In this document: in pieces, positions 1 to 11,107 of the stretch
How the letters are laid out: each line of letters begins with the position of its first letter
Numbering within the stretch: position 1 is the stretch's first letter
Notes under the pieces: model-generated
What the model was told of the DNA's origin: nothing
What the model saw: the letters and a program-made list of their open reading frames with translations, nothing else
Database searches by the model: none
Source: Doris montereyensis
Taxonomy: Eukaryota > Mollusca > Gastropoda > Nudibranchia > Dorididae
DNA: 64,000 nt
Assembly: GCA_037039925.1 (NCBI GenBank)
Contig: JAXRKP010001052.1
Span: 2,501-66,500, forward strand
Direction: 5' to 3'
Position numbers and translations under genes: made by a program

Positions 1-290
1 TTCTTATTTGTCACTTGATCAACACGTCAAAAACTTTTCAAAGCATTCCAAAGTCTAAATTGTGTTCTTATTTGTCACTTGATCAACACGTCAAAAACTT
101 TTCAAAGCATTCCAAAGTCTAAATTGTGTTCTTATTTGTCACTTGATCAACACGTCAAAAACTTTTCAAAGCATTCCAAAGTCTAAATTGTGTTCTTATT
201 TGTCACTTGATCAACATGTCAAAAACTTTTCAAAGCATTCCAAAGTCTAAATTGTGTTCTTATTTTGTCACTTGATCGACACGTCAAAAA
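1..290. repeat. 64-bp minisatellite, about 4.5 copies
   Basis: The string TTCTTATTTGTCACTTGATC recurs at 1, 65, 129, 193 and (with one extra T) 257, giving a 64-bp period. Copies are almost identical. The array runs off the left edge of the window, so its full size is unknown. No coding potential is apparent. Confidence 0.95.
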
Positions 291-469
291 CAAGAAAGCA
301 TTCCATCCAAAGCATACGAAGGCGCCGCTTTTTTCGTAGGAATGAAGTTGTAATCCCTAAACGTGCACGCATAGTGGGTCTGCTCGGAGGCCACTTCCGC
401 TTGGCCGCCCCTGGCTCGAACCATTTTGCAGCGATCAAAATCAAGACAACAAGAAATGCGTTGGCAGTG

Positions 470-895
470 GAAGCCCCTTGCTAGCCACTCCCCTCTCACC
501 ACGGAGGCACCATGGAAGTCCCTTGCTAGCCACTCTCCCTCTCTCACCACGGAGGCACCATGGAGGCCCTTGCTAGCCACTCTCCCTCTCTCACCACGGA
601 GGCACCATGGAAGCCCCTTGCTAGCCACTCCCTCTCACCACGGAGGCACCATGGAGGCCCCTTGCTAGCCACTCTCCCTCTCTCACCACGGACGCACCAT
701 GGAGGCCCCTTGCTAGCCACTCTCCCTCTTACCACGGAGGCACCATGGAGGCCCCTTGCTAGCCACTCTCCCTCTCTCACCACGGAGGCACCATGGAGGC
801 CCCTTGCTAGCCACTCTTCCTCTCACCACGGAGGCACCATGTAGGCCCCTTGCTAGCCACTCTCCCTCTCACTACGGAGGCACCATGGAGGCCCC
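470..895. repeat. about 48-bp GC-rich minisatellite, 9 copies
   Basis: A unit with CCTTGCTAGCCACTC, CACCACGGAGGCACCATGG and a CT-rich spacer of variable length is repeated about nine times (unit 44-48 bp). It stays open in several frames on both strands, so the ORFs here are repeat products. It ends at a short unique stretch beginning about 890. Confidence 0.93.
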
Positions 896-1739
896 AAAAA
901 ACTTGCAGCGTGGTGTTTTAGCGCTGCACTAATTTCTCGTCCCTTTCAGGCCCTAAAACGCCACAGGCTCCACACATTACATTGTGCGTTACTAATCTAA
1001 ATTGTAATAAATAATTGTGTGCATAGATCTACATTTTATTGAATTGTTTTCCCAGGTGGGAAAATTATTTATCAAAGTTGAATTGAGTTTTATAATTCTT
1101 TGTATTATCTTTATTTATTATTAAAATGATTGAAAATTACTTCTTTGGTTAAAATAGTACAGAGCAAGGTTTTTGTTGAAAATCCTTTCAAGTTTCATAA
1201 TTATGCATGTACTAAATATATCGATTTTCATATTTCTTTTCAAAAGTGTTGCTTTTCATCTGAATCGTATTTATCGTTTTTGTTTCTTCTGTCGAATGCT
1301 TCTCTTTTGTAACAATTTTATTAACCACACAATCTACAAAAGAATATGTCATTATATAAAAAAAAATACTTTAAAAACCAATTTAACTATTTATGTACGT
1401 AATATATTTTAACTATGTTTTCAACACTTTTTGATTGATCCTATATTAATTGAAACAACTCTGATGTAACCCAGATGTCACCTTAAACGGTGGACCGGGT
1501 ATAAACACATTCACGTTTTATAAAAGTCAAATAGACATATATGCGATATTTGACTGCTTTGTTTAGATTGCATGTGAATTTTTTGCGTGGCGGGCATAAC
1601 TCGGGTCGAGACCCCTAAAATGATATAATCTATAGAAAATAATTTCTCCCTTATCCATAATATGAATTCATTGAAATTTGCTGTGACGGTAGGTACAAAT
1701 ACAGTGTTCATAGCATAATAAACTTTCTTTTATATTTGA
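896..1739. other. AT-rich stretch without a recognised gene
   Basis: Short ORFs only (60-79 codons) with AT-driven, low-complexity translations. The right part (about 1600-1739) may continue the transposase remnant on the minus strand, but the reading there is too broken to support a call. Confidence 0.6.
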
Positions 1740-2124
1740 AATAGAAAATGTTTTATGCTCATATGAGTGAAAGACTGTGAGGCCGTGGCAGAATTTCCTA
1801 CATTTTCTCACATTATTTCTGGAAAAAATCCATTAAAACAAAAAGCACAATACGATGGTGACAATGGTTTCCAAAAGTTGGTGATTCGTTTTTGTAGGTA
1901 TGGTCCAACTTTGTCAAGGAGTAGCTTAAAAGTAGATGATTTCATCCTTATGTACAACAAAACATTTTTTCATCCTCTGACAATACTTGTTCCATTAAAT
2001 GATGACATTCGCCATACCTAGAACGGCACTGGTGAATTGTGTGCACCCAGTAACGGCGTCTGTTTAACCTTCGTTTTCTTAACCAATACAAAATCATTAA
2101 TTGAAGGATTCCTTCTTCGTCCAT
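1740..2124 (-). pseudogene. PIF/Harbinger (HARBI1-like) transposase fragment
   Basis: Read on the minus strand from an ATG at 2124-2122, the protein contains RRRYWVHTIHQCRSRYGE, then HHLMEQVLSEDEKMF. This is the conserved N-terminal block of Harbinger transposases (family pattern RRYWVHPI..R...GEYHHL...L..DE.KFF). After a frame change near 1965, a second frame gives YIRMKSSTFKLLLDKVGPYL and ITNFWKPLSP, the next family block. A third frame gives GNSATASQSFTHMSI, resembling the 'atG.S.....F..G.ST' segment. At least two frameshifts and a stop separate the blocks. The catalytic DDE region is not seen. The family makes a nuclear DDE transposase acting with a MADF/Myb partner. This copy is inactive as read. 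Confidence 0.75.
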
Positions 2125-2224
2125 GTTGCTAGGTGACAAGATAACTAACGAAAGTTATAAGGGGAGCGGCCCGGGAGTGGCTTCCACTCTGTCTCCTCCA
2201 GGCCGCTTGCTCGCCGCTTTTGGG

Positions 2225-3143
2225 GCCTCCAAGCAGCGTCCAATTTGTCTCCAAGCAGTGTCCAAGTGGCCTCCAAGCAGTGTCCAATTGGCCTCCAAGC
2301 AGCGTCCAATTGGCCTCCAGGCAGCGTCCAATTGGCCTCCAAGCAGTGTCCAATTGGCCTCCAAGCAGTGTCCAATTGGCCTCCAAGCAGTGTCCAATTG
2401 GCCTCCAAGCAGCGTCCAATTGGCCTCCAAGCAGCGTCCAATTGGCCTCCAAGCAGCCTCCAATTGGCCTCCAAGCAGTGTCCAATTGGCCTCCAAGCAG
2501 TGTCCAATTAGCCTCCAAATTGGCCTAGAAGCAGCGTCCAATTGGCCTCCAAGCAGCGTCCAATTGGCCTCCAAGCAGCCTCCAATTGGCCTCCGAGCAG
2601 CGTCCAATTGGCCTCCAAGCAGTGTCCAATTGGCCTCCAAGCAGTGTCAAATTGGCCTCCAAGCAGTGTCAAATTGGCCTCCAAGCAGTATCCAATTGGC
2701 CTCCAAGCAGTGTCCAAGTGGCCTCCAAGCAGTGTCCAAGTGGCCTCCAAGCAGCGTCCAAGTGGCCTCCAAGCAAATTGGCCTCCACGCAGTGTCAAAT
2801 TGGCCTCCAAGCAGTATCCAATTGGCCTCCAAGCAGTGTCCAATTGGCCTCCAAGCAGTGTCCAAGTGGCCTCCAAGCAGTGTCCAATTAGCCTCCAAAG
2901 TGGCCTCCAAGCAGCGTCCAATTGGCCTCCAAGCAGCGTCCAATTGGCCTCCAAGCAGCCTCCAATTGGCCTCCGAGCAGCGTCCAATTGGCCTCCAAGC
3001 AGCGTCCAATTGGCCTTCCAAGCAGCGTCCAATTGGCCTCTAAGCAGTGTCCAATTGGCCTCTAAGCAGTGTCCAAGTGGCCTTCAAGCAGCGTCCAATT
3101 GGCCTCAAGCAGCGTCCAAGTGGCCTCCAAGCAGCGCCCACTT
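2225..3143. repeat. 22-bp minisatellite, about 41 copies
   Basis: The unit GCCTCCAAGCAGTGTCCAAT plus TG repeats every 22 bp, with GTG/GCG and AATTG/AAGTG variants and a few truncated units. Because 22 is not a multiple of 3, all three frames on both strands cycle through the same 22-residue peptide and stay open. The ORFs of up to 306 codons here are therefore not evidence of genes. Each junction carries the palindrome CCAATTGG. Confidence 0.96.
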
Positions 3144-3925
3144 TTCGTGTACTCCTACTCGCGTTTTTTTTTGTACCGTCATGACCTGTCATCACCCGTC
3201 GTCGCCTGAGCCGGGCCTCGAACACCTGGCGCCAGGAAGTCTGACGTCACTGGGCCTAACTGGACCTTACTTTCCATAGCCAATATCTTCATGGGGATTG
3301 ACCGCACTCAAAATCTGATGGCATTTTTTAAACCAAGGACCAAAAATTAAGACAATTTTCGCGCAGAATTCGATATTCTTCAATAATAAAAATTATATTT
3401 TAAAAATACCTAAATGGGATTTTCCCCTCCTTTGAAGGATACTAATAGTTCAATATATAGCAAGACCAACTTCAATGCCATTGGGTGTGTTAATTGAGGC
3501 TCTATTTTCTACACAGCGTGTAAATGTAGATGCCATTGTATTTCACATATAACTTTGCAGCTACAGAATAGTCGTCTTTTGTGGTATTAGCGCACGTGAC
3601 ACGAAACAAGGTCAGTCAGTTAGTGGGTCAAAGCAAGCGGAGAAGAGCGGGAATACGTGTTCTGTATGAACAGGCATCTGAAAAGAAAGGCGGGCGAGGT
3701 GGGGCGAGGCGCGACGCCTGTAAGTAACGGAAAGCGTAGGAATCCTTCTTGTGGCCGCTCTAAAAGATTAAACCAAAACAGGGGACATACAAACTGAGAT
3801 ACAAATAAATTAACCACAAACAGATTTAGTGCTCTAGGTCTTAACAAATCAAAACAGATCTAAATCTGTGATAAACCTAAAACTAAAACATTGAAGAAAT
3901 CAAACTGAACTGAGTAAAGTTGTTT
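3144..3925. other. unique spacer, nothing recognised
   Basis: No convincing ORF or element. A short GC-rich stretch at 3140-3270 gives way to AT-rich sequence. The 75-codon minus-strand ORF near 3620-3847 has no family features I recognise. Confidence 0.5.
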
Positions 3926-4245
3926 AAATTCTTCTCGGGACTTAGATATTTTATCTGAAAACCGCATCAAATTTCGTCTAGATCTACACAATAGATCTTA
4001 AAACCGCATCAAATGTCGTCTAGATCTACACAATTGATCTTAAAACCGTATCAAATTTCGTCTAGATCTACACAATTGATCTTGCATCAAATTTCGTCTA
4101 GATCTACACAATTGATCTTAAAACCGTATCACATTTCGTCTAAATCTACACAATAGATCTTAAAACCGCATCAAATTTCGTCTAGATCTATACAATAGAT
4201 AAAACCGTATCACATTTCGTCTAGATCATACAATAGATCTTAAAA
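3926..4245. repeat. 42-bp minisatellite, left flank of the RTE-like LINE
   Basis: About seven copies of a 42-bp unit containing GATCTTAAAACCGCATCAAA and TTTCGTCTAGATCTACACAA. Variants of the same unit reappear at 7436-7525, on the other side of the LINE (ACCGTATCAAATTTCTTCTAG), so the LINE appears to have inserted into this array. Confidence 0.92.
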
Positions 4246-4559
4246 CTTCTTGCAGGTAGGTCTTGGCTGACCAAAGGCTAAGGGAGTTAACCCTGAAAGA
4301 AAACAACCTAGTGCCTTACAGGCTGGTCTTGATTGACCAAAGGCTAAGGGAGTTAACCCTGACATACAATAACAACCTGCTGTCTTGGAGGCTGGTCTTG
4401 AATGACTAAAGGCTAAGGTAGTTAACCCTGACAGTAAATAACAAGGCCTGACAGGGGGCTCAAGGCGACAGCCCCACCATCTACCTAGGGTACAGTGGGC
4501 TAATCCCCTGCTTATCCAAAACCAAACTGATTCAGAGAAATAAATGTAATATAACCGGC

Positions 4560-5335
4560 TTGATCTTTCGAAGACGAACTTGGAAACGTATACAGATTGT
4601 GATTTTTGGAACATGGAATGTTAGGGTATTATATGGAAAAGAATTAGAATTAGTTGAAGAAATGGACAATTTCGTAGTAGATATTTTGGCCATTACAGAA
4701 ACAAAGGAAAAAGGACAAGGAATAGAAAATGTAGGACCAAATAATACTTTAATCTTCTCAGGAGTATATGTCAAAGATAGAGCTAGAGCCGGAGTAGGCC
4801 TCCTAGTGCATAAAACGCATGAAAAGCTACCAGTAAGTTGGAAATGTATAAACCCACGGCTATAAGAGGTACATATTAAACCAAAAGGACGAGAAAATAA
4901 GTTATTAATAGCATAATAATAAAACGAAGACGCAACTAAAGAAGAAAAAGATATCTTCGAAAACGATTTACAAACAGCTGCAGAAAACCCAAACAGGAAC
5001 TATTGCTTTTAGGAGATTTAAACGCTAGAGTAGGTAACAATGTAAAAACTTCAGGAGGAGTAATAGGTAAAGAAGGAGACACAGCAACTTCTCCAAATGG
5101 AGAGAGACTTATAGAATTTTGCCTAAAGAATAACATGAAAATAGCCAACACCTTTTTTCCTCATAAAGATATCCACAAATATACAAGAGTAAATGAAGAC
5201 AGGTGTGAACAGTCAATGATAGACTACATAATAGTTAGCAGCTCCCTTTTTTACAGTACATTGGATGCAAGAGTAAACAGAGGAGAAGAAATATTTAGTG
5301 ATCATCACTTAATGGTTGCCAAAATGAAATTACTG
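4560..5335 (+). pseudogene. LINE apurinic-like endonuclease domain, broken
   Basis: Family: APE-like endonuclease of non-LTR retrotransposons, which nicks target DNA to prime reverse transcription. Visible in order: GTWNVRVLYGKELELVEEM; DILAITETK with the catalytic Glu; GVGLLVHK; then stops at about 4863-4918; EDATKEEKDIFENDLQTA; LLGDLNARVGNN (5003 on) with the Asp/Asn pair; GERLIEFCLKNNMKIANTFF; MIDYIIVSS; and FSDHHLMVAKMKL with the terminal Ser-Asp-His motif. The catalytic residues survive but the frame does not. Confidence 0.85.
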
Positions 5336-5930
5336 ACTGAAGAAAACAAGCAGAAAAGGAAAGAAAAGAAAGCTAGATGTAGATGTACAAAGAAACACTC
5401 CTCAGTTGTACTGAAGAGGTCTGCGGTAGGAAACAAATTAAAGGAGATAGGAAAAGAACAGCATGGTGGAATGAGAACGTCAAGACTAAGATCAAAGAAA
5501 AGAAGGATGTCTGTAAGAAATACTTGCAAACAAAGAGACCAGAGGATAGGATAGATTACGTGAATAAAAGAACAATCGCCAAAGAGGAAGTAAGGAAAGC
5601 AAAACAGGAACAATGGGAAGAGTTTGAACAAAGACTTCAAGAAAGCTTTCAAGGAAATAAAAGCTGTTCAGGGGGCAATGAAGAGCACGGGAAAGATCAA
5701 AGCATGCGCAATATGATAAATTAAGAATGCCAAAGGAGAAATAATGAAAGAAGACAGCGAAATCATGGAAACATGGAGAAAGCATTTTTACCAATTGCAT
5801 AATCCCTCCAGAACGTATGCAACGAGGAGTAAAGATCAATTAATGAAAGTAACAAGTAATCCAGAGGAGACAGCTGAAGATGTAGATATCTCAATGGAAG
5901 AAATGCAAACAGCTATAAGAAATGTGAATT
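5336..5930 (+). pseudogene. LINE linker between endonuclease and RT, frameshifted
   Basis: Lys/Glu-rich linker readable in alternating frames (for example NEEWRKAKQEQWEEFEQRL-like text at 5580-5640 and AEDVDISMEEMQTAIRNVN at about 5875-5930, directly before the PGAD box). Several frameshifts. It belongs to the same element and is not a separate gene. Confidence 0.65.
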
Positions 5931-7315
5931 AGGAAAATCCCCAGGAGCAGATCAAGTTTATCCAGAAATGATTAAAAACCAAGGGACAAAGGCAGACAAA
6001 CTACTACATGCAATATGTCAACAAGCATGGAAGTCCAAACAGGTGCCAGCCGACTGGACAAAGGGAACGGTAGTACCAATACATAAGAAAGGATCAACTA
6101 TGGAATGCTCAAACTATAGAGGGATATCACTACTTAGCGTAAGAGGAAAAGTATATGCCAGGATACTGGAAATGAGATTAAGGAAAAGAGTAGAGGATCG
6201 GATTCAAGAACACCAGAGTGGATTTGGATCAGGAAGAAGTGTACAAGACCACATATTTACAATTAGACAAATAATAGAAAAATTCCTTAAGACAAACATT
6301 GACTTACACCTGGGTTGTATTGACTTAGAAAAGGCATTTGACACTGTGAGGAGGGACCAACTATGGCATTCCTTAAAAAAGAACACAATGTAGAGCAAAA
6401 TTGAATACAAAAACCATTACAAGTTTTTACAATAAACCAACATGTGCAGTGAGAGTAGCTAAAACATATCTGCAGAATTTGATGTAGATATAGGAGTAAG
6501 ACAGGGTTGTACTCTAAGTCCTCTTTTGTTCATCACATTTATGGATTCAGTCGCAAAGGCAACCTCAAAAATGAAGAAAATGAATGTAGGTATGTGGAAG
6601 CTTAAACCAGTAAATGTATCAATGCTTTCATTCGCCGATGATAGAGTTCTGTTTGGAAAATCAGAAAGTGACCTTCAATCGAATATCAGCATTATGAATA
6701 ATGAACTAATTAAAAGAGGAATGAGAGTAAATGCAAAGAAAACCAAAAACAATGCGAGTAACTAGGGAAGCTAAAACACAAAACCTTAAATTGGGCAGGG
6801 AGAATTTAGAACAAGGTCAAAGCTACATTTACCTAGGAGTAATGGTTAACTCAGAGGGAAAACTAAGAGAAGAAATCAGCCAGAGAATTCAAAAGGCGAG
6901 TGCAATATATAACCATCTATGAAAGGCATTTGTAGGTAAACAAGAATTATCAACAAAAACCAAAATGGCAGTATACAGTACAGTCTATTGTCCTACTCTC
7001 CTCTATGGCAGCGAAACCTGGACCTTAGACAGTAGAGAATACATTAGAGTACAGGCAGCTAAAAGGAAATATCTAAGAAGAGTAGTAGGGAAAACTAGAA
7101 GAAACAAAACCAGAAACACAACAATAAGAGATCAAACCAAAGCAGATGGCATAAAAACTAAGATAGAAACAAATCAATTGAGATGGTTTAGGCATGTTAA
7201 CAGAATGACTGACAATAGAATAGCTAAAGCAGTATATGGTGCTAAAGCCCAAGGTAAAAGATCAAAGGCAGACTTCGGAAAAAGTGGGAAGAAGATACAA
7301 AAGAGGCATTGAAGC
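5930..7315 (+). pseudogene. LINE reverse transcriptase domain, broken
   Basis: Ordered RT blocks are visible: GKSPGADQVYPEMIK (a stop precedes it); NYRGISLLSVRGKVYARIL; EHQSGFGSGRSVQDHIFTIR; CIDLEKAFDTVRRDQLW with the first catalytic Asp; GVRQGCTLSPLLFITF; VSMLSFADDRVLFGKSE with the FADD catalytic box; YIYLGVMVNSEGKL; LLYGSETWTL; and LRWFRHVNRM near the C-terminus. Breaks lie at about 6390-6480, 6765 and 6920. The catalytic Asp residues remain. The order and the YGSETW / W..HV.RM signatures fit RTE-like LINEs. Confidence 0.88.
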
Positions 7316-7440
7316 ACAGAAATTTAACTTTTTTGGAAAGAAGCAGAAAATGCCAGGACAGGGCATCCTGGAGAAAGATCATCTCGGGCATCTGAACCGA
7401 AAGGTAGAATGGGAACTGATAGAAAAAGAAAGAAAGATCT

Positions 7441-7733
7441 GAAAACCGTATCAAATTTCTTCTAGGCCTACTAGATCTTAAAATCCTATCACTAGATCTT
7501 AAAATCCTATCAAATTTCTTCTAGATATACACACAAGATCTTAAGGTAAGAAATCAAACTCATAGCAATCAACTCTACCTAAGATCTTAAGGTAAGAAAT
7601 CAAACTCATAGAAGTCAACTCGATCCAAGATCTTAAGGTAAGAAATCAAACTCATAGCAATCAACTCGACAATAAAATCTTAAGGTAAGAAATCAAACTC
7701 ATAGCAATCAACTCGACTTAAGATCTTAAGATG
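7441..7733. repeat. right flank of the 42-bp array plus a 46-bp minisatellite
   Basis: At 7441-7525, variants of the 42-bp unit (ATCAAATTTCTTCTAG, AGATCTTAAAATCCTATCA). From about 7525, a second unit of about 46 bp (AAGATCTTAAGGTAAGAAAT ... CTCATAGCAATCAACTCGA) is repeated about 4.5 times, ending where SINE-A begins. Confidence 0.9.
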
Positions 7734-8041
7734 AACCGTAGCGTTGTGAGCTTGTCATCATGACGACGCTGGTTCAAACACCATCGCTGGCAGAGGTGGG
7801 TTTTTTCTCACAACGCTGTACTCTGAGGAAAGGTACTTTACTTTACTTTCCTCACTTGGCTTAGGTACGAATCCAGCTATAGGTAAAGAAAGATCCTTTC
7901 AGAGTGTTAGTACGAAACGCCTAACAGGCTGGTGTACTGTATGCTCCCCGGGAGTTGAAAAGGACTTTGAATGAAATGGCCTACAGGAGGATAAATGATA
8001 TACCGTCGGACTATAAATCCATCTTTTATCTCTATCATCTT
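7734..8041 (+). mobile_element. SINE family A, copy 1 (tRNA-like head)
   Basis: Begins AACCGTAGCGTTGTGAGCTT and contains the Pol III B-box-like GGTTCAAAC about 30 bp downstream of the A-box-like TAGCGTTGTGAG. The body includes TTAGTACGAAACGCCTAACA and a CGGGAGTTGAAAAGGA segment. It ends GGACTATAAATCCATC followed by a TCTTTATC-type tail. Two other copies in this window (11108-12060 and 43056-43328) share head, body and tail, which defines the family. Pol III transcription is inferred from the boxes. Confidence 0.85.
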
Positions 8042-8044
8042 TAA

Positions 8045-8975
8045 CTATAACTTGATGGAAAAGAATTTAAACCAGCTCTGGTTAAATCTGGAGTGTCTCA
8101 GGGAACAGTGCTTGGGCCTTTGCTCTTTCTGGTCAACATAAAGGATACGCCTAAAGGGCTGAGTGAAAACATCAAATTACGATTATTTGCTGAAGACAGC
8201 CTCCTGAACAAAAAGATCAAAAGCCCAGCCGATACCAAAGACCTGTAAGACGAATCTCAATAAGCTTCAGGACTAGGAGAAGAAGTGGAAGATGGAATTA
8301 TATCCCAAAATTGTCAAGTAACGTTGAACAAAGAAAAAACAACTGATGGACAACGACTACTACATACACAAAGAGAAACTGACACAAGTTAGAAAAAACA
8401 TCTGATCGACAACGACTACATACACAAAGAGAAACTGACACAAGTTGGAAAAAACAACTGATCGACAACGACTACCACATTCACAAAGAGAAACTGACAC
8501 AAGTTAGAAAAAACAAATGATCGACAACGACTACCACATTCACAAAGAGAAACTGACACAAGTTAGAAAAAACAACTGATCGACAACGACTACATACACA
8601 AAGAGAAACTGGCACAAGTTCAGCAAAGTACCCAGGGGTCACAATTGATGAAAATGAAATAAGCACATTAATTGCATTTCCAAGAAGGCAAACAAATCCA
8701 TTTCTTTCTTAGAAAGGCGAACAAGATACTGCCATGCATTCGTATAGAAGAAAGGCTGTGACGTAAACGTGAGGTTAATCAGCGAATACATCAGCTCAGT
8801 GTAAGACTCACACAACAAGATCAAAATAAACAAACTGGACCAGGTGCAAAGAAAAGCAGCACGAATTGTCAGCGGAAATTATGATTATGAAACACCAATG
8901 GTTACAACTACATGGGAGAAGAGAGAAAAACAAACTCACAATCTTCTTCCAAGCTATTAAAAAAAAAAAAAAAAG
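8045..8975 (+). pseudogene. CR1/Jockey-like LINE RT fragment with an internal minisatellite
   Basis: The frame reads DGKEFKPALVKSGVSQG, then TVLGPLLFLVNIKD (RT block with SGV.QGTVLGPLLF). Next comes LRLFAEDSLL, where the usual FADD is FAED, so the catalytic box is altered. After a 57-60-bp tandem array comes AKYPGVTIDENE (family YLGV.I), then the thumb/C-terminal text LDQVQRKAARIVSGNYDYE and TPMVTTTWEKREKQTHNLL, typical of CR1/Jockey LINEs. Numerous frameshifts. No endonuclease domain is present. SINE-A lies directly upstream. Confidence 0.82.
8325..8622. repeat. 57-60-bp minisatellite inside the LINE RT frame, 5 copies
   Basis: Five units each contain GACAACGACTAC, ACACAAAGAGAAACTG and ACACAAGTT, separated by AAAAAACAACTGATC. 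The unit matches the LINE text between the QVTLNKEKTTD and SAKYPGV positions, so it is an amplified piece of the LINE coding sequence. Confidence 0.9.
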
Positions 8976-10460
8976 TCAATTGAAATACCAATGGGCTAAA
9001 TCTCCAACAAGCTCACCAACACAAGAAACTCCTCCAAAATCTTTGCAATTCCAACCTCAAGAATTTATATCTACCCTTGTTCTATCCGTCAACAAAAAGG
9101 CTCTGGCACAAACTCTGAGCAAAAAGTTAAGAATGCCAAACCAGGGATATGTTCAAAACCTTAGTGCAGTCAATTGACAGGAGCAGACAATCGTGTACAA
9201 CGGGCTATACAAATCTTCACTATGAAGTTGTGGCCTGAAACAGGAAGAAGAAGACAAACAAATATACAAGTGTAACCAATTACAGACAGGTACAAGTCTT
9301 GATATATCAATTACCTGGTAATTGACCTGATGAGCAAAGAAACCAATTACAGACTATGCAATAATAATTAATTACATATATAATTGTATCCAATTACAAA
9401 GTTAACCAATTACAGAGTAAACCAATTACAGAGTGATGAAAGTCTGCAACAAGCAAAATCTTTGTGACACAAATTATTCAATACGGCAGCAATTACGTTG
9501 TACCGCTTGTTTAGAGCTCACACCCAGAGATCTGTGTATTGGATTGTAACTGAATTTCAGGAGCTGCAATTACTCTTCACTATCAGAACGTTAAAATTAA
9601 AATATAAATCCGACTTGCTATGTATCATTATGTATAATAATAAGGAGCGTCGCTTCCTTTCCACCCGGGTATGGATTTACTAAAGCGATTTTAGTTTCTG
9701 AAAGAGACAACATTATGTGTAATTTTCTATCAGCCCCTCCCCCCCCTTGCCCAGTTGCTGCTCAACCAACTCCGACTCCACCTACCCCCTCCCCCACTTC
9801 ACCGATCTCCTAAGCCCACCTTTTCACAATTAGTTGTTTACTGGTTGGAACTGGTTCAATCTTATCAGCTCCTCTGGCAGTACAAAAATGAGATGACTGT
9901 TAGATTCATTTGCTCACCAGACAGTGATGGATTATGGTAGTTTACCATTACAATTATATCTATTGGTAATAAAACTGAGAAAAAACCCGCAAACATTTAA
10001 AGATGTGAAATCAATACTAGGAAGAAGAAAAAATCTCCAGCCAGTTATAAATCACAGTCGTTTTCCATTCCAATTATATCAATCGATACTAAAACTGAAA
10101 AAAAAACACATCTCATTCAATTGTCAATTGTAAATTTTCTCAGTATTTCGTCAGCTATTCAAAAAGCCTAGCTACAGTGTTGTCATTTCTACTAAACACG
10201 AAAACTGAATCTCCATTAGCAAGAGCACCAACAGCTTAATGTGAAAAGACAATTCACCTGGAAATAAAATCAGTCATGGATGAAGAGGCTCACAATAATA
10301 ATATGGTAAGACTTATAGCTAGTACATAATCTCCTCCTTGGTCATAGAGAAGACGGAGTCGTGCAGAACTGTGGCTACACAAGAATCCGTTATCACCCAG
10401 GCGCCTAGGTCATCACCCAATGTGCAGGTCACATCATTGTAATCGGTTTTAGACCAACAC
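8976..10460. other. no recognised gene; AT-rich, short repeats of ACCAATTACAGA
   Basis: A weak local repetition of ACCAATTACAGA occurs at about 9270-9440. The ORFs (61-69 codons) lack family features. A C-rich patch at 9735-9810 is low complexity. Confidence 0.5.
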
Positions 10461-10517
10461 ATTGGTACCATGGCAACCTTTAAACACTGCAGATGTTACA
10501 TGTGCTGCTCTACACTA

Positions 10518-10663
10518 CTGCACTGCTGCTACTACTGCTGCTGCTACTGCTGCTGCTGCTGCTACTGCTACTGCTACTGCTACTGCTGCTACGACTGCTG
10601 CGACTACTACTACTACTACTGCTGCTGCTACTACGACTACTGCTACTGCTGCTACTACTACTG

Positions 10664-10705
<42 letters not shown>

Positions 10706-11030
10706 ACTGCTGCGACTACTACTACTACTACGACTGCTACTTCGACTACTACTACTACTACTACTACTGCTGCTACTACTATTGGCTGCTGCTGCTGCTA
10801 CTGCTGCTACTTTTGCTGCTGCTGCTGCTGCTGCTGCTACTATTGCTGCTGCTGCTACTACTACTGCTGCTGCTACAGCTACTACTTTGCTGCTACTACT
10901 ACTACTACTGCTACTGCTACTGCTACTATTACGACTACTACTACTACTACTACTAACTCTACTACTACTACTACTACTACTACTACTATAACTACTGCTA
11001 CTACTGTTCCTATGACTGCTGCTACTCCTA
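10518..11030. repeat. CTG/CTA trinucleotide microsatellite, about 0.5 kb
   Basis: Interspersed (CTG)n and (CTA)n, with rare CGA and TTT interruptions. It gives artefactual Ser, Leu, Ala, Thr and Tyr/Cys homopolymer ORFs on both strands. Confidence 0.97.
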
Positions 11031-11107
11031 TGCCATTGGCCGTTACAGTTTTTACTACGATTTCCATTTCTACAACAGCAGCAACGCTTATGGAGGTTTT
11101 GTATTAA

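Larger units (their letters stand above)
4246..7440 (+). mobile_element. RTE-like non-LTR retrotransposon, decayed
   Basis: One element about 3.2 kb long, with a 5' region of three 66-69-bp tandem units (starting about 4261, 4327 and 4396), an endonuclease region (about 4560-5330) and a reverse-transcriptase region (about 5930-7310). Many stops and frameshifts break the frame. The endonuclease and RT type resembles RTE-clade elements often mis-annotated as craniofacial development protein 2. Clade placement is inference. The 3' end merges at about 7440 into the flanking minisatellite, and no poly(A) tail was seen. Confidence 0.88.

Noticed and set aside
2123..3279. Overlapping ORFs of up to 306 codons on both strands
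   Set aside because: They follow from a 22-bp repeat without stops; all six frames give the same cyclic peptide and no initiator or family context.
10462..11107. Poly-Leu, poly-Ala/Thr, poly-Ser ORFs
   Set aside because: Products of a CTG/CTA microsatellite, open on both strands.
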